DNA from: Wagnerdoeblera sp046292685
Lineage (GTDB): Bacteria; Pseudomonadota; Alphaproteobacteria; Rhodobacterales; Rhodobacteraceae
Length of the DNA stretch: 64,000 nucleotides
NCBI RefSeq assembly: GCF_046292685.1
Contig: NZ_JBKBQM010000005.1
Span: 30,467 to 94,466, forward strand
Reading direction: 5' to 3'
Shown here one piece after another: positions 26,024 to 33,779 of the stretch. Made by a program: the position numbers and the translations under genes. Every line of letters starts with the position of its first letter. Position 1 is the stretch's first letter. The notes below the pieces were generated by a model. The model was given only the letters and a program-made list of their open reading frames with translations, made no database searches and was not told where the DNA came from.

Positions 26024-26670
26024 TGAACTTCGACTTTACCGCCCTGCCCGCGCAGGACCGTTACCGCCTGCTCACCAACTTCATCGGGCCGCGCCCCATC
26101 GCGCTGGTCACCACACGGGCGGCGGCGGGCCACACCAACGCCGCCCCGATGAGCTTTTTCAACGTCTTCGCGCATGAACCGCCCATCGTCATCATCGGCT
26201 TCAGCGCCCGCCCCGACGGCAGCGAAAAGGACACGCTGGTCAACATTCGCCGCACCGGGCAATTCTGCGTCAACATGGTGGACCTCGCGCTGTCCGAGGC
26301 GATGATCCTGTGCGGCGTCAACTTTGCCGGCGATGTCGACGAAACCGTGTTTGCCGGGCTCGACACCAGCCCCTGCCGGCAGATCGACGCACGCTTCGTC
26401 AGCCGCACGCCTTGCGCGATGGAATGCCGGCTGGACCGGATCATCGACTATCCGCGCCGCGCCATCGTGATGGGCGAGGTGGTGGAAATGACCGTGCGCG
26501 ACGATTGTCTGGACGAACGGGGCCGGTATGTGAACCCCGATGTCTACCAGCCGCTGGCCCGCCTGCACGCCGACAACTACATCGTTGCCGACCGCCAGTT
26601 CGAATTGAAGAAACCCGCCGGCATGGCCGCGCTGGAAGTGGCGCAAACCCCCGCAAAGGAACCCCGCTGA
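26020..26670 (+). CDS. Flavin reductase-like FMN-binding protein
   Basis: The 216-residue protein carries the flavin reductase-like split-barrel core: FIGPRPIALVTTRAAAGHTNAAPMSFFNVFAHEPPIVII and KDTLVNIRRTGQFCVNMVD. These bind FMN and either reduce free flavin or serve as partners for monooxygenases. It lies in the transporter-amidohydrolase operon, with ATGA overlap on both sides. No cognate monooxygenase is seen next to it. A stand-alone FMN redox role in ring catabolism is an inference. Confidence 0.85.
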   Translation: MMNFDFTALPAQDRYRLLTNFIGPRPIALVTTRAAAGHTNAAPMSFFNVFAHEPPIVIIGFSARPDGSEKDTLVNIRRTGQFCVNMVDLALSEAMILCGVNFAGDVDETVFAGLDTSPCRQIDARFVSRTPCAMECRLDRIIDYPRRAIVMGEVVEMTVRDDCLDERGRYVNPDVYQPLARLHADNYIVADRQFELKKPAGMAALEVAQTPAKEPR

Positions 26671-27395
26671 TGCGCCTGCATCTGGTCAACCCGAACTCCA
26701 CCCGCGCAATGACCGAACTGGCCGGGCGCGCCGCCGCCCGCGTGGCCGCCCCCGGCACGGTGATCGACCTGTGGACCCCCGCCGATACCCCGGCCTCGAT
26801 CGAAGGCTACGCCGACGAGGCGATGGCCGTGCCCGCCTTGCTGGCCGCGATCCGCGCTGCCGAGGCGCGAGGCGCGCAGGCCCATGTCATCGCCTGTTTC
26901 GACGACCCCGGCCTGAACGCCGCGCGCGAGGTGGCGGTCGGCCCGGTCATCGGCATCTGCCAGGCGGCGGTGCAGGTGGCCATGACGCTGGCGGCGCGGT
27001 TTTCCATCGTCACCACCCTGCCCCGCTCGGTGCCGATCATCGAAGACCTCGTCGATGCCTATGGCGCCGGCCGCCGCTGCCGGCGGGTGCGCGCCATCGA
27101 CCTGCCGGTGCTGGCGCTGGACGAAGACCCCGAAACCGCCTTTCGCCTGCTGGTGGCCGAAATCCGCGCCGCCCGCACCCAGGACAGCGCCGAGGCGGTG
27201 GTGCTGGGCTGCGCCGGCATGGCCGACCTGTGCAGCCGGCTGACCGCCGCCACCGGCGTTCCGGTGATCGACGGGGTGACGGCGGCGGTGAAACAGGCCG
27301 AAGCCATCGTCGGCATGGGCTACCGCACCGCCAAGACCGGCGCCTACGACTGGCCGCGCGGGAAACGCGGCGGCCTGTGCTGCGAGGTGGCGTGA
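26670..27395 (+). CDS. Asp/Glu/hydantoin racemase family protein
   Basis: The 241-residue protein begins MRLHLVNPNSTRAMTE, the usual start of hydantoin/AroM-type racemases. It has the two catalytic cysteines in ACFDDPGL (C76) and LGCAGMADL (C181). These enzymes interconvert enantiomers of hydantoins, aspartate or malonates by a two-base mechanism. The ATG overlaps the previous stop as TGATG. Its position between a flavin reductase and two amidohydrolases fits hydantoin, allantoin or similar ring degradation. Confidence 0.88.
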   Translation: MRLHLVNPNSTRAMTELAGRAAARVAAPGTVIDLWTPADTPASIEGYADEAMAVPALLAAIRAAEARGAQAHVIACFDDPGLNAAREVAVGPVIGICQAAVQVAMTLAARFSIVTTLPRSVPIIEDLVDAYGAGRRCRRVRAIDLPVLALDEDPETAFRLLVAEIRAARTQDSAEAVVLGCAGMADLCSRLTAATGVPVIDGVTAAVKQAEAIVGMGYRTAKTGAYDWPRGKRGGLCCEVA

Positions 27396-28588
27396 TGTCC
27401 GACCTTCTGCTGCGCAACGTCCGCCCGATGGGCGGCGCCCCGTCCGACATCCTGATCCGCGCCGGCCGCATCGCCGAAATCGGCCCTGCCCTGTCGGCCC
27501 CCGGCCTGCCGGTCGAAGACGGCGGCGGCGCCATCGCCATTCCCGGCCTGGTCGAGGCGCATACCCACCTCGACAAGACCGTGATGGGCATGGACTGGTA
27601 CGAAAACGCCGTCGGCGCCGACCTGCGCGCGATGATCGACAACGAGCGCGCCGCCCGCGCCGCCCTTGGCCTCGACCCGCACCGCCAGTCGATGCGGCAC
27701 GCGCTGGCGCTGATCGGGGCCGGCACCACCCATATCCGCAGCCATGTCGATATCGACACCGACCACGGCCTGGACATGCTGCACGGGCTGCTGCAAACCC
27801 GCGCCGCCCTGGCCGGTCAGGTCGACATCGAAATCGTCGCCTTTCCGCAATCGGGGCTGCTCTGCCGCCCCGGCACGGTGGAACTGCTGGATGCAGCCCT
27901 GCGCGAAGGCGCCGATCTGGTCGGCGGGCTCGACCCCTGCGGCATCGACCGCGACCCCAAGGGCCACCTCGACGCCATCTTTGCCCTGGCCGACCGCCAC
28001 GGCAAGGGCATCGACATTCACCTGCACGAACCGGGCGATCTGGGCGCCTTTTCGCTGGACCTGATCCTCGAACGCACCCGCGCGCTGGGGATGCAGGGGC
28101 GCGTCGCGGTCAGCCATGCCTTCTGCCTCGGGATGCCCGACTGGCCGCGCACCGAAGCCATGCTGGCGGCTCTGGCCGATCAGGACGTGGCGATCCTCAC
28201 CACCGGCGCGCCCTCGCGCGAGGTGCCGCAGGTGAAACGCCTGGTTGCGGCCGGCCTGCGCATGGGCGCCGGCTGCGACGGCGTGCGCGATACCTGGAAC
28301 CCCTGGAACCGCCCCGACATGCTGGACCGAGCCCGCATCATCGCCTTGCGCAACAACCTGCGCGCCGATGCCGATGTGGACCTGGCGCTGTCGGTCTGCA
28401 CCACGGGCGGGGCGGTGGTGATGAGGGTGCAGGGCTATGGCCTGACCCCCGGCTGCACCGCCGACCTGACGCTGCTTGCGGGGCGCACCCTGGCCGAAGC
28501 GGTGGTCGACGGCGCGCCCCGCGTGCTTGTGCTGAAATCCGGCCGCGTCACCGCGCGGCATGGCCAATCGCTGACGAAGGCCCCGTAA
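27395..28588 (+). CDS. Amidohydrolase, cytosine deaminase (CodA)-like
   Basis: The 397-residue protein has the metal motif H56-T-H58 in LVEAHTHLDKT, and the CodA-type segments RSHVDID, DIHLHEPGD, SHAFCLG and GCDGVRDTWNPW (aspartate ligand). These enzymes deaminate cytosine, isoguanine or related N-rings with a single metal. The start overlaps the racemase stop. A substrate other than cytosine is likely here because of the linked racemase and amidohydrolases, but this is inference. Confidence 0.87.
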   Translation: MSDLLLRNVRPMGGAPSDILIRAGRIAEIGPALSAPGLPVEDGGGAIAIPGLVEAHTHLDKTVMGMDWYENAVGADLRAMIDNERAARAALGLDPHRQSMRHALALIGAGTTHIRSHVDIDTDHGLDMLHGLLQTRAALAGQVDIEIVAFPQSGLLCRPGTVELLDAALREGADLVGGLDPCGIDRDPKGHLDAIFALADRHGKGIDIHLHEPGDLGAFSLDLILERTRALGMQGRVAVSHAFCLGMPDWPRTEAMLAALADQDVAILTTGAPSREVPQVKRLVAAGLRMGAGCDGVRDTWNPWNRPDMLDRARIIALRNNLRADADVDLALSVCTTGGAVVMRVQGYGLTPGCTADLTLLAGRTLAEAVVDGAPRVLVLKSGRVTARHGQSLTKAP

Positions 28589-28589
28589 G

Positions 28590-30062
28590 ATGCTGGAATC
28601 GCTGACCCTCGGTGCCCGCCCGCAAGGGCGCACCGCGCTTGCCGCCCGCTGGATCGTCGCGCATCACGGCGGCAGCCACCGCCTGCTGGAACACGGCGAG
28701 ATCGTGCTGGAGGCCGACCGCATCCTTTATGTCGGCCCGCGTTTCCCCGGCGAGGTCGCCCGCCGCTTCGACCTGGGCGAGGTGCTGGTTTCGCCCGGCT
28801 TCATCGACCTCGACGCGCTGTCCGACCTCGATACCACCCTGCTCGGCGTGGATTGCGGCCCGGCCTGGGCCAAGGGGCGCGTCTGGCCGCAAAGCTACAT
28901 CGACCGCGGCCCCTACGAGATGTACACGCCCGAGGAACTGGCGTTTCAGAAACGCTTCGCCTTTGCGCAGCTTCTGTGCAACGGCATCACCTCGGCCTTG
29001 CCCATCGCCTCGCTGTTCTACCGCGCCTGGGGCGAAACCGTGGCCGAGTTCGAGGCCGCGGCCGAGGCGGCGGGCGAGCTGGGCCTGCGCGTCTGGCTGG
29101 GGCCGGCCTACCGCTCGGGCGGGATGGTCTGCACCGCCCCCGGCGTGCTGGAACCGCGCTTCGACGAGGCGCGCGGGTTGCAAGGGCTCGACGATGCCAT
29201 CGCCTTCGTCCGGGCGCAGGCCGGCCGCTTCGGCGGGCTGGTCCAGGGCATGCTGGCGCCCGACCGGGTGGAAACCTGCACCCAAACCCTGCTGACCCGA
29301 ACGATGGCCGCCGCCGCCGACCTCGACATCCCTGTCCGGCTGCACATGGCGCAAGGGCTGATGGAACGCCAGGCGATGGCCCGCCTGCACGGCAGCACCG
29401 CGCCGCAATGGCTGGCGTCCTTCGGCGCGCTCAACGACCGGCTGATCGCCCCCCATGCGGTGCAGGCCACCGCCGAGGATCTGGCCCTTTACGCTGCGCA
29501 TGGCGTGACGGTGGCGCATTGCCCGCTGGTCTTTGCCCGCTCGGGGGCGGCGCTGAACTCGCTGGCGAAACTGCGTCAGCTCGGGGTTCGGGTGGGCATG
29601 GGCACCGATACCGCACCGCCCGACATGGTGCTGAACATGGCCGTGGGCGTGATGGCCGCGCGCCTCATGGGCGACAGCCTGACCGAAACCGCCCCCGAAC
29701 ACCTGTTCGACGCCGCCACCCTGGGCGGGGCCGATGCGCTGCGCCGCGCCGACCTCGGCCGCCTGATGCCCGGCGCCAAGGCCGACATCGCGGTGTTCGA
29801 CATGGCCGACCCGCTGATCGCCCCCCGCGTCGATCCGGTGCGCAGCCTCATTCTGGGCGCCACCGGCCGGGTCACGCGGGCGGTCTTCGTCGATGGCCGC
29901 CTGTCGATGCGCGAAGGCCAGGTGCCGGGGCTCGACATGGCCACCGCGCGCGCCCGCGCCCAGGCGCAATTCGACCGGCTGGTGGCAAAATACCCCGACC
30001 GCACCTGGGGCCACCCGCCGGTGGGCACGATCTTTCCGCCGGCCTACCCGCCCCTGCCCTGA
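28590..30062 (+). CDS. Amidohydrolase-fold protein lacking the first HxH metal motif
   Basis: The 490-residue protein has the amidohydrolase layout: an N-terminal beta-sandwich piece, a TIM barrel, and the later motifs VRLHMAQGLM, IAPHAVQATAED, VAHCPLVFARSG and GMGTDTAPPDM. The usual HxH after strand one is replaced: GFIDLDALSDLD places D75 and L77 where the two histidines belong. Relatives named chlorohydrolase-like are known, so this need not mean loss of function, but metal binding must differ from its two neighbours. It is the last gene of the transporter operon, two bases after the previous stop. Confidence 0.82.
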   Translation: MLESLTLGARPQGRTALAARWIVAHHGGSHRLLEHGEIVLEADRILYVGPRFPGEVARRFDLGEVLVSPGFIDLDALSDLDTTLLGVDCGPAWAKGRVWPQSYIDRGPYEMYTPEELAFQKRFAFAQLLCNGITSALPIASLFYRAWGETVAEFEAAAEAAGELGLRVWLGPAYRSGGMVCTAPGVLEPRFDEARGLQGLDDAIAFVRAQAGRFGGLVQGMLAPDRVETCTQTLLTRTMAAAADLDIPVRLHMAQGLMERQAMARLHGSTAPQWLASFGALNDRLIAPHAVQATAEDLALYAAHGVTVAHCPLVFARSGAALNSLAKLRQLGVRVGMGTDTAPPDMVLNMAVGVMAARLMGDSLTETAPEHLFDAATLGGADALRRADLGRLMPGAKADIAVFDMADPLIAPRVDPVRSLILGATGRVTRAVFVDGRLSMREGQVPGLDMATARARAQAQFDRLVAKYPDRTWGHPPVGTIFPPAYPPLP

Positions 30063-30067
30063 CCGGC

Positions 30068-30136
30068 GCCTGCGCACCATCAGGGTTGCCACCGCCCGGC
30101 AGGGCTGTAGAAATCGGGGCGAACCGACCCTGCCGG
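30068..30136 (+). terminator. Possible terminator/attenuator between amidohydrolase and thiolase
   Basis: A nine-base stem (CCGGCAGGG pairing with CCCTGCCGG) encloses a 23-base loop in the 87-base gap after the amidohydrolase stop. The sequence following is not U-rich, so an intrinsic terminator is uncertain. It could merely reflect a transcription pause before the thiolase. Confidence 0.4.
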
Positions 30137-30148
30137 AGGCCGCCCGCC

Positions 30149-31348
30149 ATGACCGATGTCTTCATCTGCGACTATATCCGCACGCCCGTCGGGCGCTATG
30201 GCGGCAGCCTGTCGTCGGTGCGCACCGACGACCTCGCGGCCGTGCCCCTGCGGGCACTGATGGCGCGCCACCCCGGGGTGGACTGGGCCGCGGTCGATGA
30301 TGTGGTGATGGGCTGCGCCAACCAGGCCGGCGAAGACAACCGCAACGTCGCGCGCATGGCGCTGCTGCTGGCGGGCCTGCCGATGTCGGTGTCGGGCACC
30401 ACGGTCAACCGGCTGTGCGGCTCGGGCATGGATGCGGTGCTGATCGCCGCGCGCCAGATCGCCTGCGGCCAGGCCGAGCTGATGATCGCCGGCGGCGTCG
30501 AAAGCATGAGCCGCGCGCCCTTCGTCATGCCCAAGGCCGACAGCGCCTTTTCGCGCAGCGCCGCGATTTACGACACCACCATCGGCTGGCGGCTGGTGAA
30601 CCCGGCGATGCAGGCCGCCTATGGCACCGATTCCATGCCGCAGACCGGCCAGAACGTCGCCGACGCCTACGGCATCAGCCGCGAGGCGCAGGATGCCATG
30701 GCGCTGGCCAGCCAGGCCAAGGCCTCGGCCGCGCAGGCCAACGGGCGCCTTGCCGCCGAAATCGCCCCGGTGACCATTCCGCAGCGCAAGGGCGACGCGC
30801 TGGTGGTGGACCGCGACGAACACCCCCGCGCCACCTCGATGGAGGCCTTGGGCAAGCTCAAGCCGCTGTTCGCCGGCGGTTCGGTCACCCCCGGCAACGC
30901 CAGCGGCGTGAACGACGGCGCGGCGGCGCTGATCCTGGCATCGGCGGCGGCGGCGCGGGCGCATGGCCTGACCCCCATCGCCCGGGTGCTGGGCGGCACC
31001 ACCGCCGGGGTCGAGCCGCGCATCATGGGCATCGGCCCTGCCCCCGCCAGCCAGAAGCTGATGGCCCGCCTGGGCCTGACCCCGGCCGATTTCGACGTGA
31101 TCGAACTGAACGAGGCCTTTGCCGCGCAAGGCATCGCCACCCTGCGGCTGCTGGGGCTGGCCGACGACGACGCCCGCGTCAACCCCAACGGCGGCGCCAT
31201 CGCGCTGGGGCACCCGCTGGGCATGACCGGGGCGCGCATCACCGGCACCGCCGCGCTGCAACTGAAATTCGGCGGTGGGCGCCGGTCGCTTTCGACCATG
31301 TGCATCGGCGTCGGCCAGGGCATCGCCATCGCGCTGGAACGGGTCTGA
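30149..31348 (+). CDS. Acetyl-CoA C-acyltransferase (thiolase), beta-ketoadipyl-CoA thiolase type
   Basis: The 399-residue thiolase has the nucleophile C90 in VNRLCGSGMDAV. It has the NEAF motif in VIELNEAFAAQ, the catalytic histidine in GGAIALGHPLGMTGAR, and the second cysteine in STMCIGVGQG. Its length of 399 and the motif NPNGGAIALGHPLG resemble PcaF/PaaE beta-ketoadipyl-CoA thiolases. The ATG at 30149 follows CGGAGGCCGCC. It ends just before the convergent replicase gene. Confidence 0.9.
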   Translation: MTDVFICDYIRTPVGRYGGSLSSVRTDDLAAVPLRALMARHPGVDWAAVDDVVMGCANQAGEDNRNVARMALLLAGLPMSVSGTTVNRLCGSGMDAVLIAARQIACGQAELMIAGGVESMSRAPFVMPKADSAFSRSAAIYDTTIGWRLVNPAMQAAYGTDSMPQTGQNVADAYGISREAQDAMALASQAKASAAQANGRLAAEIAPVTIPQRKGDALVVDRDEHPRATSMEALGKLKPLFAGGSVTPGNASGVNDGAAALILASAAAARAHGLTPIARVLGGTTAGVEPRIMGIGPAPASQKLMARLGLTPADFDVIELNEAFAAQGIATLRLLGLADDDARVNPNGGAIALGHPLGMTGARITGTAALQLKFGGGRRSLSTMCIGVGQGIAIALERV

Positions 31349-31352
31349 CCGC

Positions 31353-32036
31353 TCAGGCGCTGACCGTCACGCCCCCCAGGCCAAGCCCCTGGTCGCGCAA
31401 GGCCGCGGCCAGGCGCCCCAGGTGGTGCGTGGCCACGAAACTGGCGTGAAACCGGCTGGGCGCCACCAGATCCACCGCGCCGCCTTCGGCTTCGCGCAGG
31501 CGCAAGGGCGCGAACCAGGCGGCAAAGATCGCGCTGTCCTCGGCCTGCAACCGGGCGCGGGCGCGGTCCCAGCCGCTGGCGCCGGGCGGCATCTCGGGCA
31601 CGGCGGCGCGCGGAAAGGCCACCACGTTCGGCGCCGCCGGCGCAGCCCCCTGCCCGCCCATCCGGGCGGCAAAATCCGGGCCGACCGCACCCCAGGCCGG
31701 TTCGGTCACCGCGCGCACCGCTTCGATGTCCAGCCCGTGCACCGCCACCCGGCCCCGCGCCGCCGGCCGCTTGACCACCAGCCAGCCCATATCGCGCAGG
31801 CGCGCCATCTCGCGCTTGACGGTGCGTTCGTCCACCGCCCACAGGGCTGCGATTTCCGCCTGACCCACGGCAAGCTCGTCGGCCAGCCAGTTGTAACGCG
31901 CCACGATCAGCGTGATGAAGCGCAGGACCAACCGTTGCAGGTGCTTGTCGCCGGCACAGGCAAAGGCGCCGAGCGCCGTGAGGATGTCGTATTTGCGCGC
32001 CGCTGCATGCGGACCCGCGGGCCGTGCCAGTTTCAT
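31353..32036 (-). CDS. Plasmid replication initiator, DnaA-like replicon type
   Basis: The 227-residue protein has an N-terminal winged-helix part (DKHLQRLVLRFITLIVARYN, then AALWAVDERTVKREMARLR, a helix-turn-helix). A C-terminal ~80 residues (WDRARARLQAEDSAIFAAWF to RFHASFVATHHLGRLAAAL) resemble domain I of DnaA, which binds DnaB. The AAA+ and domain IV parts of DnaA are absent. It stands divergent from parA with the likely origin between, the known layout of DnaA-like replicons in Rhodobacteraceae. The ATG at 32036 is followed by a basic start and preceded by a short A/G-rich patch (AAGGAGCAGGCG on the minus strand). Confidence 0.8.
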   Translation of the reverse strand: MKLARPAGPHAAARKYDILTALGAFACAGDKHLQRLVLRFITLIVARYNWLADELAVGQAEIAALWAVDERTVKREMARLRDMGWLVVKRPAARGRVAVHGLDIEAVRAVTEPAWGAVGPDFAARMGGQGAAPAAPNVVAFPRAAVPEMPPGASGWDRARARLQAEDSAIFAAWFAPLRLREAEGGAVDLVAPSRFHASFVATHHLGRLAAALRDQGLGLGGVTVSA

Positions 32037-32218
32037 CGCCTGCTCCTTGCCCCAGGGGTCGGGGCGGGGGCTCTGCCGGCCCCTTGGTTGACCCGGGATC
32101 ACAACGTTAATCCCGAACATGCGCCTATTTGCGTCCTGCTTTCCGATTCTGTCAAGCCCAAGCCACAGCCGGGGCGTTTTCCGCCCTGCATCCGATCGGA
32201 ACGAAAGGTTCAATGGTA

Positions 32219-32299
32219 TTGGGGGACATGCTGGCTGACACCCAAAGGGCCGGAAATGTCCCCTCAACCCGATGGGGTCCGCGCTGCATGTCCCCCCAA
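32219..32299. repeat. Three iteron-like repeats ATGTCCCC(T/C)CAA
   Basis: Copies lie at 32256-32267 (ATGTCCCCTCAA) and 32288-32299 (ATGTCCCCCCAA), 32 bases apart. A third is inverted at 32219-32229 (TTGGGGGACAT). Their position next to the replicase gene suggests they are the binding sites of the initiator. The two direct copies are three helical turns apart. Only three were found, which is few for a classical iteron array. Confidence 0.5.
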
Positions 32300-32371
32300 A
32301 TCCTGTGGCGCCTCGGCGCCCCGACCGAATCGCCCTTGGCCTTGCCCGCGTCCTTTGGCGCAAGGCCGGGC

Positions 32372-32389
32372 ATTTCCCCGCGGGGAAAT
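32372..32389. promoter_or_regulatory. Candidate parS site 1 (palindrome upstream of parA)
   Basis: A perfect 18-base palindrome, ATTTCCCCGCGGGGAAAT, lies 83 bases before the parA start. Identical copies occur inside parA and parB. Its symmetry, repetition and closeness to the partition operon suggest a ParB-binding centromere site. Confidence 0.7.
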
Positions 32390-32471
32390 CCGGGTGCAGT
32401 ATATTTGCATTTGCGCCGATTGCAAAATCCACGTATTTTCTGATCGATGCAGAAATAACGCCGAGGCTTCG

Positions 32472-33779
32472 ATGTTCACTCACAAGGATCTGCTGCAACT
32501 GCGCGACACCTCGCTGAAGATGCAGGGCTGGATCCGCAAGCAGACCTTCTCGCCCGAGATGGAAAAGACCCTTCGCCGCTTCTCCAGCTGGGAGGTGGCG
32601 GAGCTGATCTTCAAGGTCAACCAGTCCACCTTTCGCGGCCGCCTGGCCGCCGAACCCGGCCTGCCCGATGGCGAGGTCGAGGAAGATGGCCGCCAGCGCT
32701 GGTTCAGCCTGGACGAGATCAACGAGATGCGGCGCAAGATGAAGATCAACCGCAAGAGCCTGCTGCCCTATCGCCCGGCCGGCAAGCGCGCGATCCGCGC
32801 CGCCATCGCCAACTTCAAGGGCGGTGCCGGCAAATCCACCGTGGCGCTGCATCTGGCCCATGCGGCGGCGCTGGATGGCTACCGGGTGCTGTGCATCGAC
32901 TTCGACCCCCAGGCGACGCTCAGCCACTCGATGGGCCTCAACGACGTGGCCGAGGAACACACCGTCTGGGGCATCATGGCGCGCGACCTGATCCGCGAGA
33001 CCGACCGGATGAACCGCAGCGCGCAAGGTGCCGAATCGGGTGCCGCCCTGCCGCGCCGCCGCCTGCCCGCGCAGATCACAGGCATGGGCCTTGGCGACCT
33101 GCGCGCCCCCGACTTCATCAAGCCGACCTGCTGGTCCACCATCGACCTGGTGCCAAGCTGCGCCAACGCCGCCTTCGTCGAATTCGCCAGCGCGCAATAC
33201 CGCCACCTCAACCCGGACTGGAGCTTTTTCGCCGCCGTCTCGCGCTGGCTGGACCAGCTGCCCGACGATGCCTACGACCTCATCCTGTTCGATTGCCCGC
33301 CGGCCATCGGCTATCAGTCGATGAACGCGGTGTTTGCGGCCGATGTGCTTTATATCCCCTCCGGCCCCGGCTACTGGGAATACGACAGCACCACCAGCTT
33401 CATCGGCCAGCTGGCCGAAGCGCTGGAGGACTTGTCCGCCGGCTTTGCCGATTTCCCCGCGGGGAAATCGACCCTGCCCAAGGCGTTTCTCGACATCCGC
33501 TTCCTGCTCACCCGTTACGAGCCCGGCAACGACCTGCACCGTGCGATGCTGGAAGCCTTTCGCAAGGTTTTTGGCGACAGGGTGGCACAGCACCCGATCG
33601 AACACACCCGCGCGGTGGAACAGTCGGGGCGCTTTCTGAGCTCTGTCTATGAAATCGACTACCGCGACATGACCCGCGAAACCTGGCGCCGCGCCCGCGC
33701 CACCTTCGACAAGGCGTATGAAGAATTCCGCACGAACATCTGTGCGGCCTGGGATCGGCTGGAGGACACCGGCGCATGA
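32472..33779 (+). CDS. parA: Plasmid partition ATPase ParA (with N-terminal DNA-binding region)
   Basis: The 435-residue protein has an N-terminal ~100-residue section typical of large plasmid ParA/RepA proteins (MerR-like WFSLDEINEMRR). The deviant Walker motif KGGAGKST follows at residues 116-123. IDFDPQATLSHSMG and LILFDCPPAIGYQ are the other ATPase motifs. It moves plasmid copies apart by binding nucleoid DNA in its ATP form. It also codes for a copy of the 18-base parS-like palindrome at 33451-33468 (FADFPAGKST). Its stop overlaps parB by four bases. Autoregulation through the site at 32372 is likely but not shown. Confidence 0.93.
   Translation: MFTHKDLLQLRDTSLKMQGWIRKQTFSPEMEKTLRRFSSWEVAELIFKVNQSTFRGRLAAEPGLPDGEVEEDGRQRWFSLDEINEMRRKMKINRKSLLPYRPAGKRAIRAAIANFKGGAGKSTVALHLAHAAALDGYRVLCIDFDPQATLSHSMGLNDVAEEHTVWGIMARDLIRETDRMNRSAQGAESGAALPRRRLPAQITGMGLGDLRAPDFIKPTCWSTIDLVPSCANAAFVEFASAQYRHLNPDWSFFAAVSRWLDQLPDDAYDLILFDCPPAIGYQSMNAVFAADVLYIPSGPGYWEYDSTTSFIGQLAEALEDLSAGFADFPAGKSTLPKAFLDIRFLLTRYEPGNDLHRAMLEAFRKVFGDRVAQHPIEHTRAVEQSGRFLSSVYEIDYRDMTRETWRRARATFDKAYEEFRTNICAAWDRLEDTGA
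33451..33468. promoter_or_regulatory. Candidate parS site 2 (inside parA)
   Basis: The same perfect 18-base palindrome as at 32372 occurs within the parA coding region and encodes part of the segment DFPAGKS. A chance repeat of 18 identical bases is very unlikely, so the DNA sequence itself seems to be under selection. Confidence 0.7.

Larger units (their letters stand above)
32037..32471. other. Probable replication origin and divergent promoter region
   Basis: The 435-base gap between the replicase and parA holds no gene. It contains three iteron-like copies (32219-32299), an 18-base palindrome shared with parA and parB (32372-32389), and an AT-rich stretch at 32397-32460 with a small inverted repeat TTTGCA...TGCAAA (32404-32426). 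This combination is what a plasmid origin plus parA promoter would show. No perfect DnaA box (TTATCCACA) was found by eye. Confidence 0.6.
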
